Of a stretch of DNA of 64,000 bases, positions 41,645 through 50,858 are shown in pieces. The stretch spans positions 148,501-212,500 of the forward strand of contig NZ_CP049834.1 of the NCBI RefSeq assembly GCF_019916085.1. Direction: 5' to 3'. A model generated the notes under the pieces. The model ran no database searches. It was given only the letters and a program-made list of their open reading frames with translations, and was not told the DNA's origin. Source of the DNA: Aquirufa lenticrescens. GTDB lineage: Bacteria > Bacteroidota > Bacteroidia > Cytophagales > Spirosomataceae. The first letter of the stretch is position 1, and each line of letters starts with the position of its first letter. A program made the position numbers and the translations under genes.

Positions 41645-44101
41645 ATGATTCAGCATAAAAATCCTGCCCATCTTCGTGCCAGCTTCTTAAGTTTAGATAG
41701 TCGCCAAATTTATGAGCCTACTAAAACCGCTTTCTTTGCGGTAAACGGGCTAAACCACGATGGTCATCAATATGTGGAATCATTATACAATAAAGGCGTA
41801 CGCGAATTTATTGTTGAAGAATCAGCTTGGCATGGCCCTATCGCTGAAAAGGCTTCCCAATGGGAGCAAACCAATATTTATGTTGTTGAAAACAGCATTG
41901 CCACCTTACAATCGATCGCCCAACAACACCGGGAACAATTTCAATATCCTGTTATCGGCATCACCGGCTCGAATGGTAAAACCATCTGTAAAGAATGGCT
42001 TGCAACACTTTGCAATAATGCGTTTACTGTAGTTAAAAGTCCTAAGAGTTTTAATTCCCAAATTGGTGTTCCACTCTCCCTCTGGGCGATGCAAGAAAAA
42101 CACAATTTGGGCATTTTCGAGGCTGGTATTTCCCAAAAAGGGGAAATGGATAAAATCGAAGCCATGCTGAAACCAGACTATGGCATTTTCACGCATTTTG
42201 GCGAGGCACACGGCTCTAATTTCAGCTCTGATGAAGAGAAGCTTAGAGAAAAACTACAACTCTTTAAAAGAGCGAAAAAACTCGTCTATCGCGTCACTAA
42301 TCTGCAAGATGATCCCATCAAGCAAATAATGCAGGAAATTAATCCTTCTTGTGAATTAATTGGATGGAATACGATTAGCCCAGATAAAGGCTTGTTCACT
42401 TTTTGGCAAACAAAAGGTAAAACAGCGCAAATCAAAGTTATCAAAGCAGCGCAAAGCGAAACCTTCATCGATAGCTCCATCGAATTTAACGATGAAGCAT
42501 CGCTCGAGAACAGCACCCATTGCCTTATAATGGCCTCCATTTTAGGCATTAATCGAGAAACACTAAGTCTAAAAGCTAGGGCATTAAAACCCGTATCGAT
42601 GCGCTTAGAAATGAAAGAAGGCTTGCGCGGGAATACCTTAATCGATGATTCCTATAACAATGACCTGGATGGGCTTCGCCTCGCCTTACCTCTCTTAAAG
42701 AAAAACAAACACAAAAAAAGTGTCTTAATCCTTAGTGATTTCCTCGAAACAGGCATCCCAGAGAAAGAATTATACACCACCATTGCGGCCCTAGTTCGTC
42801 ACCAAAAAATTGATCGAATGATCGGCATAGGTGATCAAATCATCCGAAATAAGGCTATTTTCGACCAAATAGATGTATTTCAAAGCACCGAAGACCTCAT
42901 TTCTTCAGGATTCCTAAATACGATCAATACAAGTCAAATTTTATTAAAAGGGGCTAGAAAGTATAACTTTGAGAAGCTCGTTCACAACTTAGAAAATAAG
43001 ACCCACAGAACGCAATTAGAGGTGAACCTTGATGCTTTACAGCATAATCTAGCCTACTTTAAAAAGGATATAGGACCAGAAACTAAATTAATGGTCATGG
43101 TTAAAGCCTTTGCCTATGGCACTGGCGCAATTGAAATAGCTACATTACTCCAAAATAGTGGAGTGGACTACCTAACTGTAGCCTACACTGACGAAGGAGT
43201 TTACTTGCGTAAACACGGAATTTATGTTCCCATCATGGTCATGAATCCCCAAATCGAAGAATTCGATAAGCTAACCGAAAATGGATTAGAACCGGAAATC
43301 TATAGCCTAGAATTACTCAAAGCCATAGACGAATATGGAACTCAACAGGGTAAAAACATCAAAATCCATATCAAGTTAGATACAGGTATGAAACGCCTTG
43401 GCTTTGAAGCAACAGAAATCGCTGAATTAGGCGAAAATTTAGCTCAAATGCCTCATTTATGGGTAGCCAGCATCTTAAGCCATTTAGCCGCAGCAGATAG
43501 CCCACAACACGCTGATTTCACTGAGCAACAGATAAAATCTTTTAATGCCGCTGCAGCTGAAATAGAAACAAGTATCGGATATCAAACCATCAAGCACATC
43601 GCAAACTCTGCAGCTATCCAAAGTTTCCCTTCAGCCCGACTAGATATGGTCCGTTTGGGCATCAGTTTATATGGAATTACCGGTAATCCGAACGTAAAAA
43701 ATAAGATCGAAAACGTTTTAACCCTAAAAACGTCTATATCACAGATCAAAAACATCGCTCCAGATGAGACAATTGGATACGGAAGACGTGGTAAATTAGC
43801 CGGTCCTGGTCGAATTGCTACCCTAGCTATCGGCTATGCAGATGGTTATTCTAGAGCTCTCGGAATGGGAAAGGGAAGCTTCGAAATAAAGGGCCATCTA
43901 TGCCCAACCGTAGGTTCTATTTGCATGGATATGTGTATGGTAGACATCAGTCAATTTCCCGACATTTCTGTCGAAGATACCGCCATAGCCTTTGGCGGAA
44001 AAATACAATTATACGAATTAGCCAAACAAGCTGAAACCATCCCTTACGAACTGATGACAAATATCAGTGAGCGAGTTAAGAGGGTGTATGTAACGCAGTA
44101 A
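41645..44101 (+). CDS. murF-alr: Bifunctional MurF ligase / alanine racemase
   Basis: 818 aa from ATG 41645 (a TTG at 41630 lies inside the terminator). Residues about 1-450 are MurF with GITGSNGKTICKEW (ATP site) and DDSYNNDLDGL; residues about 455-818 are alanine racemase with the PLP lysine in MVMVKAFAYGTGA and the second-base tyrosine in TIGYGRRGKLAG. Fusion of these two cell-wall steps is normal in Bacteroidota. The final Gln and stop (CAGTAA) are the first word of repeat locus 11. Confidence 0.95.
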   Translation: MIQHKNPAHLRASFLSLDSRQIYEPTKTAFFAVNGLNHDGHQYVESLYNKGVREFIVEESAWHGPIAEKASQWEQTNIYVVENSIATLQSIAQQHREQFQYPVIGITGSNGKTICKEWLATLCNNAFTVVKSPKSFNSQIGVPLSLWAMQEKHNLGIFEAGISQKGEMDKIEAMLKPDYGIFTHFGEAHGSNFSSDEEKLREKLQLFKRAKKLVYRVTNLQDDPIKQIMQEINPSCELIGWNTISPDKGLFTFWQTKGKTAQIKVIKAAQSETFIDSSIEFNDEASLENSTHCLIMASILGINRETLSLKARALKPVSMRLEMKEGLRGNTLIDDSYNNDLDGLRLALPLLKKNKHKKSVLILSDFLETGIPEKELYTTIAALVRHQKIDRMIGIGDQIIRNKAIFDQIDVFQSTEDLISSGFLNTINTSQILLKGARKYNFEKLVHNLENKTHRTQLEVNLDALQHNLAYFKKDIGPETKLMVMVKAFAYGTGAIEIATLLQNSGVDYLTVAYTDEGVYLRKHGIYVPIMVMNPQIEEFDKLTENGLEPEIYSLELLKAIDEYGTQQGKNIKIHIKLDTGMKRLGFEATEIAELGENLAQMPHLWVASILSHLAAADSPQHADFTEQQIKSFNAAAAEIETSIGYQTIKHIANSAAIQSFPSARLDMVRLGISLYGITGNPNVKNKIENVLTLKTSISQIKNIAPDETIGYGRRGKLAGPGRIATLAIGYADGYSRALGMGKGSFEIKGHLCPTVGSICMDMCMVDISQFPDISVEDTAIAFGGKIQLYELAKQAETIPYELMTNISERVKRVYVTQ

Positions 44102-44213
44102 TCAGTATCCAGTAACCAGTAACTAGTAGTCAGTCAACAGTAAACAGTCCGGAGGGAACGAGTCCGGAGGGGTGTGTCATTTCACCATTCACCATTTACC
44201 ATTCACCATTTAG
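44097..44213. repeat. Composite heptamer repeat, locus 11
   Basis: Nine 7-base words in register (44097-44159): AGTAATC/AGTAACC-type words, AGTCCGG and AGGGAAC. A second AGTCCGG (44161) is one base out of register, then TTCACCA/TTTACCA words to 44213. The order is that of loci 1 and 3 reversed. The first word gives the stop codon of murF-alr. Confidence 0.9.
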
Positions 44214-44399
44214 TGTCTATTCTCAAAACTCTTAATACTTAGCAATTTTGCTATATAATAATTGTATACTTAACATTATTGCTAATTATTAATTGCTCAT
44301 ATAGCTAATTAATTAGTGCGCGCGCTAAATAGGCTATCAATAAACTGATTTGGAGATTTAAAATCAATATATTAACTTAGCTAAATATCAAATAATAGC
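44214..44399. promoter_or_regulatory. AT-rich control region upstream of the ArsR-type gene
   Basis: About 185 bases, very AT-rich, no reading frame. It holds a 16-base near-palindrome TTAG-TGCGCGCG-CTAA at 44313-44328, standing out as the only GC-rich spot, plus CTAATTAATTAG at 44305-44316. An autorepressor operator is likely here, but which symmetry is bound is not known. Confidence 0.5.
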
Positions 44400-44747
44400 A
44401 TGGCTGTAGAGAACATAGCAAAGGCTTTAGGGGATGAGTCCAGAAGGAAAATCATCGAACTATTAAAGGAAGGAGAACTTCCTGCTACGGCTATATTTGA
44501 TCAATTTGAGTACGCCGCCCCTACTATCTCCAGGCATTTATCGGTATTAAAAGATGCGGGGTTAGTCAGCACCCGTAGAAATGGGGTATTCATTTACTAC
44601 CAATTAGAGAAGGATGCGCTACGTCAATTAGACGAATGGCTCTCCCCTTTCCTACCTAAAGTGAAGCCTGCACCAAAAGAAAAATCGAATCCAGCACCCA
44701 AAATACCGAAAGAAAATCCTTTCGATAAATTTCAGTCTGAATTCTAA
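44400..44747 (+). CDS. ArsR/SmtB family winged-helix regulator, SdpR-like
   Basis: 115 aa. Residues 1-80 form the winged helix (AKALGDESRRKIIELLKEG, FDQFEYAAPTISRHLSVLKD). No metal-binding cysteine pair is present, so it belongs to the autorepressor (SdpR-like) group rather than to metal sensors. The tail is proline- and lysine-rich (KVKPAPKEKSNPAPKIP). It sits 24 bases before the next gene and probably controls both. Confidence 0.83.
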   Translation: MAVENIAKALGDESRRKIIELLKEGELPATAIFDQFEYAAPTISRHLSVLKDAGLVSTRRNGVFIYYQLEKDALRQLDEWLSPFLPKVKPAPKEKSNPAPKIPKENPFDKFQSEF

Positions 44748-44771
44748 AATATAAAAATAATACAATTTATA

Positions 44772-45107
44772 ATGAAGCGATTTGTGTTCATCATTCGAGG
44801 TCCGGTAGCCGGAATTTCCAGCGAATCTAGCTTAGCATCGGAGGCAGAATTAGACCAAATTCGCACTTGGTTAAAGGGCTTAAAATCGACTTATTCGGAC
44901 ATGCTTTTCCAGAAATTTTCAGGTGAATTACAAGCGTTAAATCAGAGCGGAAAATTAGACAGTCGACTGATCCAACAAATTGATGGAGGAGAAATTTCTC
45001 AGATCGTTACACTAATTTTACCAAGCTTAGAGGTGGCCGAAGAAATCGCAGCCAGTTTTCCCTTCCCTAACGAGTTTTATAGTCTAGAATTAAGAGAAAT
45101 GGCTTAA
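44772..45107 (+). CDS. YCII-like hypothetical protein
   Basis: 111 aa, cytoplasmic. The start MKRFVFIIRGP, the central SGELQALNQSGKL, and IVTLILPSLEVAEEIAASFP show the ferredoxin-like beta-alpha-beta pattern of YCII/DGPF-type proteins often paired with SdpR-like regulators. Catalytic histidine or aspartate of YCII enzymes is not clear. Function unknown. Confidence 0.6.
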   Translation: MKRFVFIIRGPVAGISSESSLASEAELDQIRTWLKGLKSTYSDMLFQKFSGELQALNQSGKLDSRLIQQIDGGEISQIVTLILPSLEVAEEIAASFPFPNEFYSLELREMA

Positions 45108-45125
45108 AGATCAAGTAATTCCATA

Positions 45126-45162
45126 CAAAAAAGGCTCATACATTACGTATGAGCCTTTTTTG
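45126..45162. terminator. Bidirectional intrinsic terminator
   Basis: 15-bp stem (45127-45141 with 45147-45161), loop ATTAC, A-run before and T-run after. Shared by the YCII-like gene and the convergent fumC. Confidence 0.93.
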
Positions 45163-45198
45163 TGCATTCGCGACGAGAATCGCGTATTTTTTATCTCC

Positions 45199-46602
45199 TT
45201 ATAGATTGATCTCGCCTACCATATTCTCAGGCTTTACCCACGCATCGAATTCTTCGGCTGTTAAATAACCCAAAGAAATCGCCGTTTCCTTTAACGTAGA
45301 GCCATTTTTATGAGCAGTCTGCGCAATCTCTGCTGCTTTGTAGTATCCGATCTTCGTATTTAAAGCAGTCACTAACATCAAGGAGTTATTCACGTGCTTC
45401 TTAATGTTATCGTGAAGTGGTTCAATACCTACCGCACATTTATCATTAAATGCTACGCACACATCTCCAATTAAACGAGCTGAATGTAAGAAGTTGTATA
45501 TCATCACTGGTTTGAATACGTTTAGCTCGAAATGGCCATTTGAACCACCTATTCCGATCGCTACATCATTCCCCATCACCTGCGCCGCGACCATTGTCAT
45601 AGCCTCGCATTGCGTAGGATTCACCTTACCTGGCATAATAGAAGAACCAGGCTCGTTATCAGGAATATAAATCTCACCGATACCCGAACGAGGCCCAGAT
45701 GAAAGCATTCGAACGTCGTTACCTATCTTCATCAAACTCACTGCAACCGTCTTTAAAGCTCCGTGAGCCTCTACAATCGCATCGTGTGCTGCTAATGCTT
45801 CAAACTTGTTTTCAGCTGTAATAAATGGTAATCCAGTCAAAGAAGCGATATGCTTAGCAACATTCTCTGAATAGCCTTTGGGTGTATTAATACCCGTTCC
45901 TACCGCAGTACCGCCTAAAGCAAGTTCAGAAAGGTGTGCAAGACTATTATTAATCGCACGTAAACCGTGATCTAATTGTGAAACGTAACCTGAAAATTCT
46001 TGGCCTAAAGTCAAAGGAGTCGCATCCATAAAGTGCGTACGACCGATTTTGACCACGTTTTTGAAGGCTTTAGCTTTCGCAGCTAAAGTATCTCTCAATT
46101 TCGTAATACCTGGAATCGTTACTTCCACTAAAGATTGATATGCAGCGATGTGCATCGCCGTAGGGAACGTATCGTTCGACGATTGAGACTTATTTACATC
46201 GTCATTTGGGTGTACGAATTTCTGCTCATCTAGCAAATTTCCTCCCTGTAGGACGTGTGCGCGGTAAGCAATTACCTCATTACAATTCATATTAGATTGA
46301 GTACCAGAACCTGTTTGCCAAACCACTAAAGGGAACTGGTCTGCCCATTGACCTTCCAAGATTTCATCACACACTTGACCAATTAGGTTCTTTTTCGCCT
46401 CCTCTAAGACGCCTGCCTCAAAGTTCGTGATCGCCGCTGCTTTCTTTAGATAAGCAAAGGCTCTAATGATCTCTTTGGGCATTTTATTAATATCCTGAGC
46501 AATCGGGAAATTCTCAATCGAACGTTGCGTTTGAGCACCCCAATAAACGTGAGCAGGCACTTGCACCTTACCCATAGTATCTTTTTCAATTCTATACTCC
46601 AT
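45199..46602 (-). CDS. fumC: Class II fumarate hydratase
   Basis: 467 aa. Substrate and catalytic motifs [33 protein letters not shown] and the signature [13 protein letters not shown] with catalytic serine. Interconverts fumarate and malate in the TCA cycle; oxygen-stable, homotetramer. Length matches the family. Divergent from the Spx-like gene. Confidence 0.97.
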   Translation of the reverse strand: MEYRIEKDTMGKVQVPAHVYWGAQTQRSIENFPIAQDINKMPKEIIRAFAYLKKAAAITNFEAGVLEEAKKNLIGQVCDEILEGQWADQFPLVVWQTGSGTQSNMNCNEVIAYRAHVLQGGNLLDEQKFVHPNDDVNKSQSSNDTFPTAMHIAAYQSLVEVTIPGITKLRDTLAAKAKAFKNVVKIGRTHFMDATPLTLGQEFSGYVSQLDHGLRAINNSLAHLSELALGGTAVGTGINTPKGYSENVAKHIASLTGLPFITAENKFEALAAHDAIVEAHGALKTVAVSLMKIGNDVRMLSSGPRSGIGEIYIPDNEPGSSIMPGKVNPTQCEAMTMVAAQVMGNDVAIGIGGSNGHFELNVFKPVMIYNFLHSARLIGDVCVAFNDKCAVGIEPLHDNIKKHVNNSLMLVTALNTKIGYYKAAEIAQTAHKNGSTLKETAISLGYLTAEEFDAWVKPENMVGEINL

Positions 46603-46616
46603 ACGATGTTTTGTAT

Positions 46617-46624
46617 TAAATTTG
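46617..46624 (+). promoter_or_regulatory. -7 element upstream of the Spx-like gene
   Basis: TAAATTTG fits TAnnTTTG, 35 bases before ATG 46660; it is 15 bases beyond the fumC start. Confidence 0.6.
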
Positions 46625-46659
46625 TCCTAGTCCACAAAAATACCACCAAAATCAATAAG

Positions 46660-46998
46660 ATGCTTACTATTTACGGAATTCCTGCTTGCAATACGATGAA
46701 AAAAGCGTTTGACTATTTAAACGAAAAAGGGATTCCCTTTACCTTCCATAATTATAAGAAAAGTGGTATCGAAGCAGCTCAATTACGCTATTTCATCGAG
46801 CAATTAGGCGAAGAAACGGTATTAAACAAGCAAGGAAGCACCTACCGTCAATTAAGCGACCAAGAGAAGGCTAAATTGGATGTATTTACCTTTCTACAAG
46901 AAAAAACATCTGCCATCAAGCGACCGATTTTCGTCTTGAATAACAGATGTTTTGCTGGGTTCAAACCAGAAGAATTAGATATTTGGCTAACTGCTTAA
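46660..46998 (+). CDS. Spx/ArsC family protein
   Basis: 112 aa from ATG 46660 (longer frame to 46525 overlaps fumC). Thioredoxin-like start MLTIYGIPACNTMKKAFDYL with a single N-terminal cysteine (CxxM, not CxxC), so closer to YffB/arsenate reductase-like proteins than to redox-switch Spx. RPIFVLNNRCFAGF is the family C-terminal motif. Role unclear; a glutathione- or thiol-dependent reductase is possible. Its stop touches the convergent ABC permease gene. Confidence 0.82.
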   Translation: MLTIYGIPACNTMKKAFDYLNEKGIPFTFHNYKKSGIEAAQLRYFIEQLGEETVLNKQGSTYRQLSDQEKAKLDVFTFLQEKTSAIKRPIFVLNNRCFAGFKPEELDIWLTA

Positions 46999-48309
46999 TT
47001 ACCCTTTATAAAAGAGCCATTTAGCCATCTCTTTGACCGTAATTTTCTTTCCATACATCAAGATGCCTACGCGGTAGATACGCGCAGAAACCCAGCTACA
47101 TCCTAAGAAACCTACTACTAACAAAGTCATAGAAGTGGCTAATTCCCACATAGGAACGCCATAAGGCAAGCGCACCATCATATTAATAGGTGATGTAAAA
47201 GGGATCATCGAAGCCCAAAAAGCCATGGTACTATCCGGATCCTGCATCGTAAATTGCGCCATAATGAAAGCTAAAATAATCGGAAGCATCACAATAAAAG
47301 TAAATTGCTGGGCTTCAGCCGTGCTTTCCACCGCACTACCAATGGCAGCAAACAGGGAGCTATATAGCAAGTAACCGAACAAGAAATAGAATAAAAATCC
47401 ACCTACGACTAGTGGAATATTCGTGCTTTCAATCACTTTCGTTACCTCTGCCATAGGGGAAGCATCATCCATTTTCTTCGCCACTTCAGGGTCCACTTTT
47501 TTAATTTGCTCCACCTTCTGTTTCACAGGACTAGCAGCATAGAAAGTAGAGGCCACTTGAGATAGTCCTATTGTCAATACAATCCACAATAAAAACTGTG
47601 TCAAACCCACCATTCCAACGCCTAAAATCTTGCCCAACATCAACTGATAGGGCTTAATGGAGGAGATTATCACCTCGATAATACGGCTACTTTTCTCTTC
47701 AATTACCCCATTCATCACCTGTGATCCATACAATAACAAGGTGATGTAAAGCAACATTCCCATCACACCGGCTAGGATCATCGCACCACCCGAAGAAGAA
47801 CTTGTCTCATCCCCCTTCTCTGAAACAGTTATAGTCTCACTGCTTACTTCGATTTGGGTCTTTTCATACACCTCTGAGGCTATACCTGCGTCCTTCATTA
47901 AAATAGCGCGTACTTTCTTCTCGATAACCCGCTCGATCGAAGATTTCAACGGAAGACTTAAATTCTTCTCTGAATAGATTTTGATGTCTTTTGAATGGGT
48001 CAACAAATCCTTAGGTAAATGAACAAATGCGGTATAACCTTCTTTGGAAAAAGAACCTTTCAAGTCAGAAACGGGTTTGTTTACGAGCTTAAATTCCACT
48101 TCTTTATCCATTAAGTCCGTAGTCTGAAACAAACCACTCTCATCCAAAATTTCGATACGCTTTACCTCTTTATCCTGGGTAGCTAACCAAATAGGTACCG
48201 CATAAATCGCCGTAATTAGGATAGGGCCCAGCAAAGAGGCTATCCAAAATGATTTCTTTTGAATGCGGGTCAAATACTCCCGCTGAATCACTAATAATAT
48301 CTTGTTCAT
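46999..48309 (-). CDS. ABC-2 type permease, NatB-like
   Basis: 436 aa. One N-terminal helix (FWIASLLGPILITAIYAVPI), a large external domain to about residue 180, then five or six helices including the motif VMNGVIEEKSSRIIEVIIS. This is the NatB/YhaP permease form. Three bases downstream of its ATPase gene. It may export Na+ or a hydrophobic compound; substrate unknown. Confidence 0.86.
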   Translation of the reverse strand: MNKILLVIQREYLTRIQKKSFWIASLLGPILITAIYAVPIWLATQDKEVKRIEILDESGLFQTTDLMDKEVEFKLVNKPVSDLKGSFSKEGYTAFVHLPKDLLTHSKDIKIYSEKNLSLPLKSSIERVIEKKVRAILMKDAGIASEVYEKTQIEVSSETITVSEKGDETSSSSGGAMILAGVMGMLLYITLLLYGSQVMNGVIEEKSSRIIEVIISSIKPYQLMLGKILGVGMVGLTQFLLWIVLTIGLSQVASTFYAASPVKQKVEQIKKVDPEVAKKMDDASPMAEVTKVIESTNIPLVVGGFLFYFLFGYLLYSSLFAAIGSAVESTAEAQQFTFIVMLPIILAFIMAQFTMQDPDSTMAFWASMIPFTSPINMMVRLPYGVPMWELATSMTLLVVGFLGCSWVSARIYRVGILMYGKKITVKEMAKWLFYKG

Positions 48310-48312
48310 CGC

Positions 48313-49206
48313 TTATTTCGTTTCGGCTACTACTTGAATAAATATGTCATTAAACGAGGGAATCACCTCTTTGAATTCAAACAAATCGACCTGCTTGATC
48401 AAAGCTGCAATAGCTTTATTTGTTTGATTAGGCTCTGTTAACTTAATAACGGCCTTATTCTTTTCAGGTGTAATGGATATAATATCATAGGCCTTTGATT
48501 CCTCTAATTCTCCTGAAAAACTCACCTCGAATGCGTGCTGCTTAAAGCGGTTCCTGACCTCCTCTTTTTCGCCCGTTAAAACGACTTGAGAATGATTAAT
48601 CAGCGCAATACTATCACATAATTCCTCCACAGATTCCATGCGATGCGTAGAGAATAAAATGGTTGTTCCGCGCTCTTTTAAGGCCAAAATCTCGTCCTTC
48701 AACATGTTTGCATTAATCGGATCAAAACCCGAAAATGGCTCATCAAGAATTAATAATTTAGGCTCATGCACGACTGTCGCAATAAACTGAGTCTTTTGCT
48801 GCATGCCTTTGGACAAATCATCTACTGGCTTATACCACCAATCCTTTATGTCTAATCGAATGAACCAATCTTTCAATCTGCTTTGCGCCTCAGCCTTAGA
48901 AAGGCCTTTTAATTGCGCTAAATACATGAGTTGATCACCTACCTTCATTTTCTTATACAATCCGCGCTCTTCCGGCAAATAACCAATTTGTTCCACATGT
49001 TTAGGCTGCAAAAGCTCCCCATCAAACAACACTTGCCCCTCATCCGGTGCAGTGATTTGATTTATGATTCGAATAAGGGAGGTTTTACCGGCGCCATTAG
49101 GGCCTAAAAGTCCAAAGATTTGACCCTTCGGAATCTCCAAACTCACTCCGGCTAAAGCTGTGTGATCAGCGTAACGCTTCACCACATTCTGAATTGATAA
49201 TATCAT
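48313..49206 (-). CDS. ABC transporter ATP-binding protein, NatA-like
   Basis: 297 aa. Walker A GLLGPNGAGKTSLI, signature LSKGMQQKTQF (variant of LSGGQ), Walker B LLILDEPFSGFDP and the H-loop histidine in STHRMES. The C-terminal extension after residue 215 is the NatA-type domain. Drives the permease encoded three bases downstream. Confidence 0.93.
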   Translation of the reverse strand: MILSIQNVVKRYADHTALAGVSLEIPKGQIFGLLGPNGAGKTSLIRIINQITAPDEGQVLFDGELLQPKHVEQIGYLPEERGLYKKMKVGDQLMYLAQLKGLSKAEAQSRLKDWFIRLDIKDWWYKPVDDLSKGMQQKTQFIATVVHEPKLLILDEPFSGFDPINANMLKDEILALKERGTTILFSTHRMESVEELCDSIALINHSQVVLTGEKEEVRNRFKQHAFEVSFSGELEESKAYDIISITPEKNKAVIKLTEPNQTNKAIAALIKQVDLFEFKEVIPSFNDIFIQVVAETK

Positions 49207-49294
49207 AGAGTAGAATTAACTAGACGAATTTAAACAAAAATTGCGTTCGAATCCTGGTAAAAGGATGAACGCAAAATAAAAAGGATGAATGATA

Positions 49295-49828
49295 TTAGGC
49301 GATGATTTTGGACACAAAATCCCAGATGACGACTCCCATACTCACCGACACATTCAACGAATGTTTCGTGCCAAACTGAGGTATTTCTAAACTAAAATCG
49401 GCTTCTTGAATCCATTCATCATTTACTCCAAAAACCTCATTCCCGAATACAAAAGCATACTTAGCTCCCTTTACTGGCTCGAATTTTTCTAAAGAAATGG
49501 AACCTTGAACTTGTTCTACACAAACAATTTGGTAACCCTCTGCGCGCAAGGCTTTGCGACTGGAAACGCTTTCTTCAAAATAGACCCAGTCCACTGATTC
49601 ATCCGCCCCTAAAGCTGTTTTAGAAATCTCCCTATGCGGAGGTTGTGCCGTGATTCCACATAAATGAATGGCGGCACATTTAAAGGCGTCGCCTGTACGG
49701 AAGGCCGAACCAATGTTGTTCATGCTCCTTATGTCATCTAGAACGATGACATAAGGAAACTTTTCCGTGCTTTTATAAGAGGATACATCGAGCCTATTCA
49801 GCTCATCCATCGATAATTTCTTAGACAT
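49295..49828 (-). CDS. TrmH/SpoU family RNA 2'-O-methyltransferase
   Basis: 177 aa with the deep-knot motifs NNIGSAFRTGDAF (motif 1), VFGNEVFGV (motif 2) and HSLNVSVSMGVVIWDF (motif 3). Modifies a ribose in tRNA or rRNA; target unknown. No N-terminal substrate domain, so it resembles TrmL or small TrmH proteins. Six bases downstream of the desaturase. Confidence 0.88.
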   Translation of the reverse strand: MSKKLSMDELNRLDVSSYKSTEKFPYVIVLDDIRSMNNIGSAFRTGDAFKCAAIHLCGITAQPPHREISKTALGADESVDWVYFEESVSSRKALRAEGYQIVCVEQVQGSISLEKFEPVKGAKYAFVFGNEVFGVNDEWIQEADFSLEIPQFGTKHSLNVSVSMGVVIWDFVSKIIA

Positions 49829-49834
49829 AATTGA

Positions 49835-50812
49835 TTAGGCAATCCAGGAGAAAGGATACGCTAATTCTGGCACCTTAACTCGATCCGCTAATTTTTCTAA
49901 ACGGGCTGGCAAATTGGCTACGTAATCACGTGCTTTCTCTGCTGATTCATTCAGACCTGTCATGTTTTCAATATTCCAGTCGCTGATTAAACCCTTCATA
50001 ATCGTCACATAATCGTTTGTCGTATACACGCCTAAACGTTGTGCCGCATCAGAGAAATGTTCGAATAAAGAGCTCTTCGCACCATTGATCTCCCGCAAGA
50101 AATGAGCAGGCATTACAATCTTCTTTTTCATCATATCTGCAAAGGCAAGCATCATTTCATTCGGATCTAATGTAAAGATTTCCGAAACGAAAGCACGGTA
50201 TGCCTTGTGGTGACGTAACTCATCTGCGGCAATTTGAGCACACATACGAGATAAAAGAGAGTTACCGTGTTGCTTGGCTAAAGAAGCTGTGCGACGATGT
50301 GAAATATTAGTTGCTAATTCTTGAAACGAAGTATAAACGAAATTGCGATACGGGTCAGCCGATGTTCCGATGTCGAATCCATCGGCAATTAAGTATTGTG
50401 TGGAAACAGCCACTGCTTTCATATCAACCTTACCCGATAAATACAGGTAGGTTCCTAAAAGGTTTCCATGGCGGTTTTCCTCTGCGGTCCAATTGCGAAT
50501 CCAACGAGTCCAACCATCGTTTTGGTCTACCTGATTAACCGTATCCATTGCTAATAACCAAGATTCATACGTAGGCAAAGCTTCCTCTGTAATCGTATCC
50601 CCCACTAATACAGCCCAATAATCGTAAGGCAATTCATTCGCCGCCTCTTGCAAAGCTTTCACATCAGCAAAGAAAGAATCCTTCGTGGAATCAGGTAACA
50701 TGTCTGCTGGCTGCCAATTGGTCTCGATCGGGACTAAATAATCCTTCACATAGGAGTCCATATTTTTGGCCAATTCAGTCATGACCTCTAAGCGTGTATG
50801 AAATTGCGACAT
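49835..50812 (-). CDS. Acyl-ACP desaturase
   Basis: 325 aa. Soluble diiron enzyme with the ligand motifs TAEENRHGNLL and AADELRHHKAY (two ExxH sites). Plant stearoyl-ACP desaturase family; inserts a double bond into acyl-ACP with ferredoxin and oxygen. Common in Bacteroidota and actinobacteria. Probably co-transcribed with the TrmH-like gene. Confidence 0.91.
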   Translation of the reverse strand: MSQFHTRLEVMTELAKNMDSYVKDYLVPIETNWQPADMLPDSTKDSFFADVKALQEAANELPYDYWAVLVGDTITEEALPTYESWLLAMDTVNQVDQNDGWTRWIRNWTAEENRHGNLLGTYLYLSGKVDMKAVAVSTQYLIADGFDIGTSADPYRNFVYTSFQELATNISHRRTASLAKQHGNSLLSRMCAQIAADELRHHKAYRAFVSEIFTLDPNEMMLAFADMMKKKIVMPAHFLREINGAKSSLFEHFSDAAQRLGVYTTNDYVTIMKGLISDWNIENMTGLNESAEKARDYVANLPARLEKLADRVKVPELAYPFSWIA

Positions 50813-50858
50813 TGGTTTTTTGGTTAAAATTTTAGCACTCGAAGATAGTAAAAAATCC

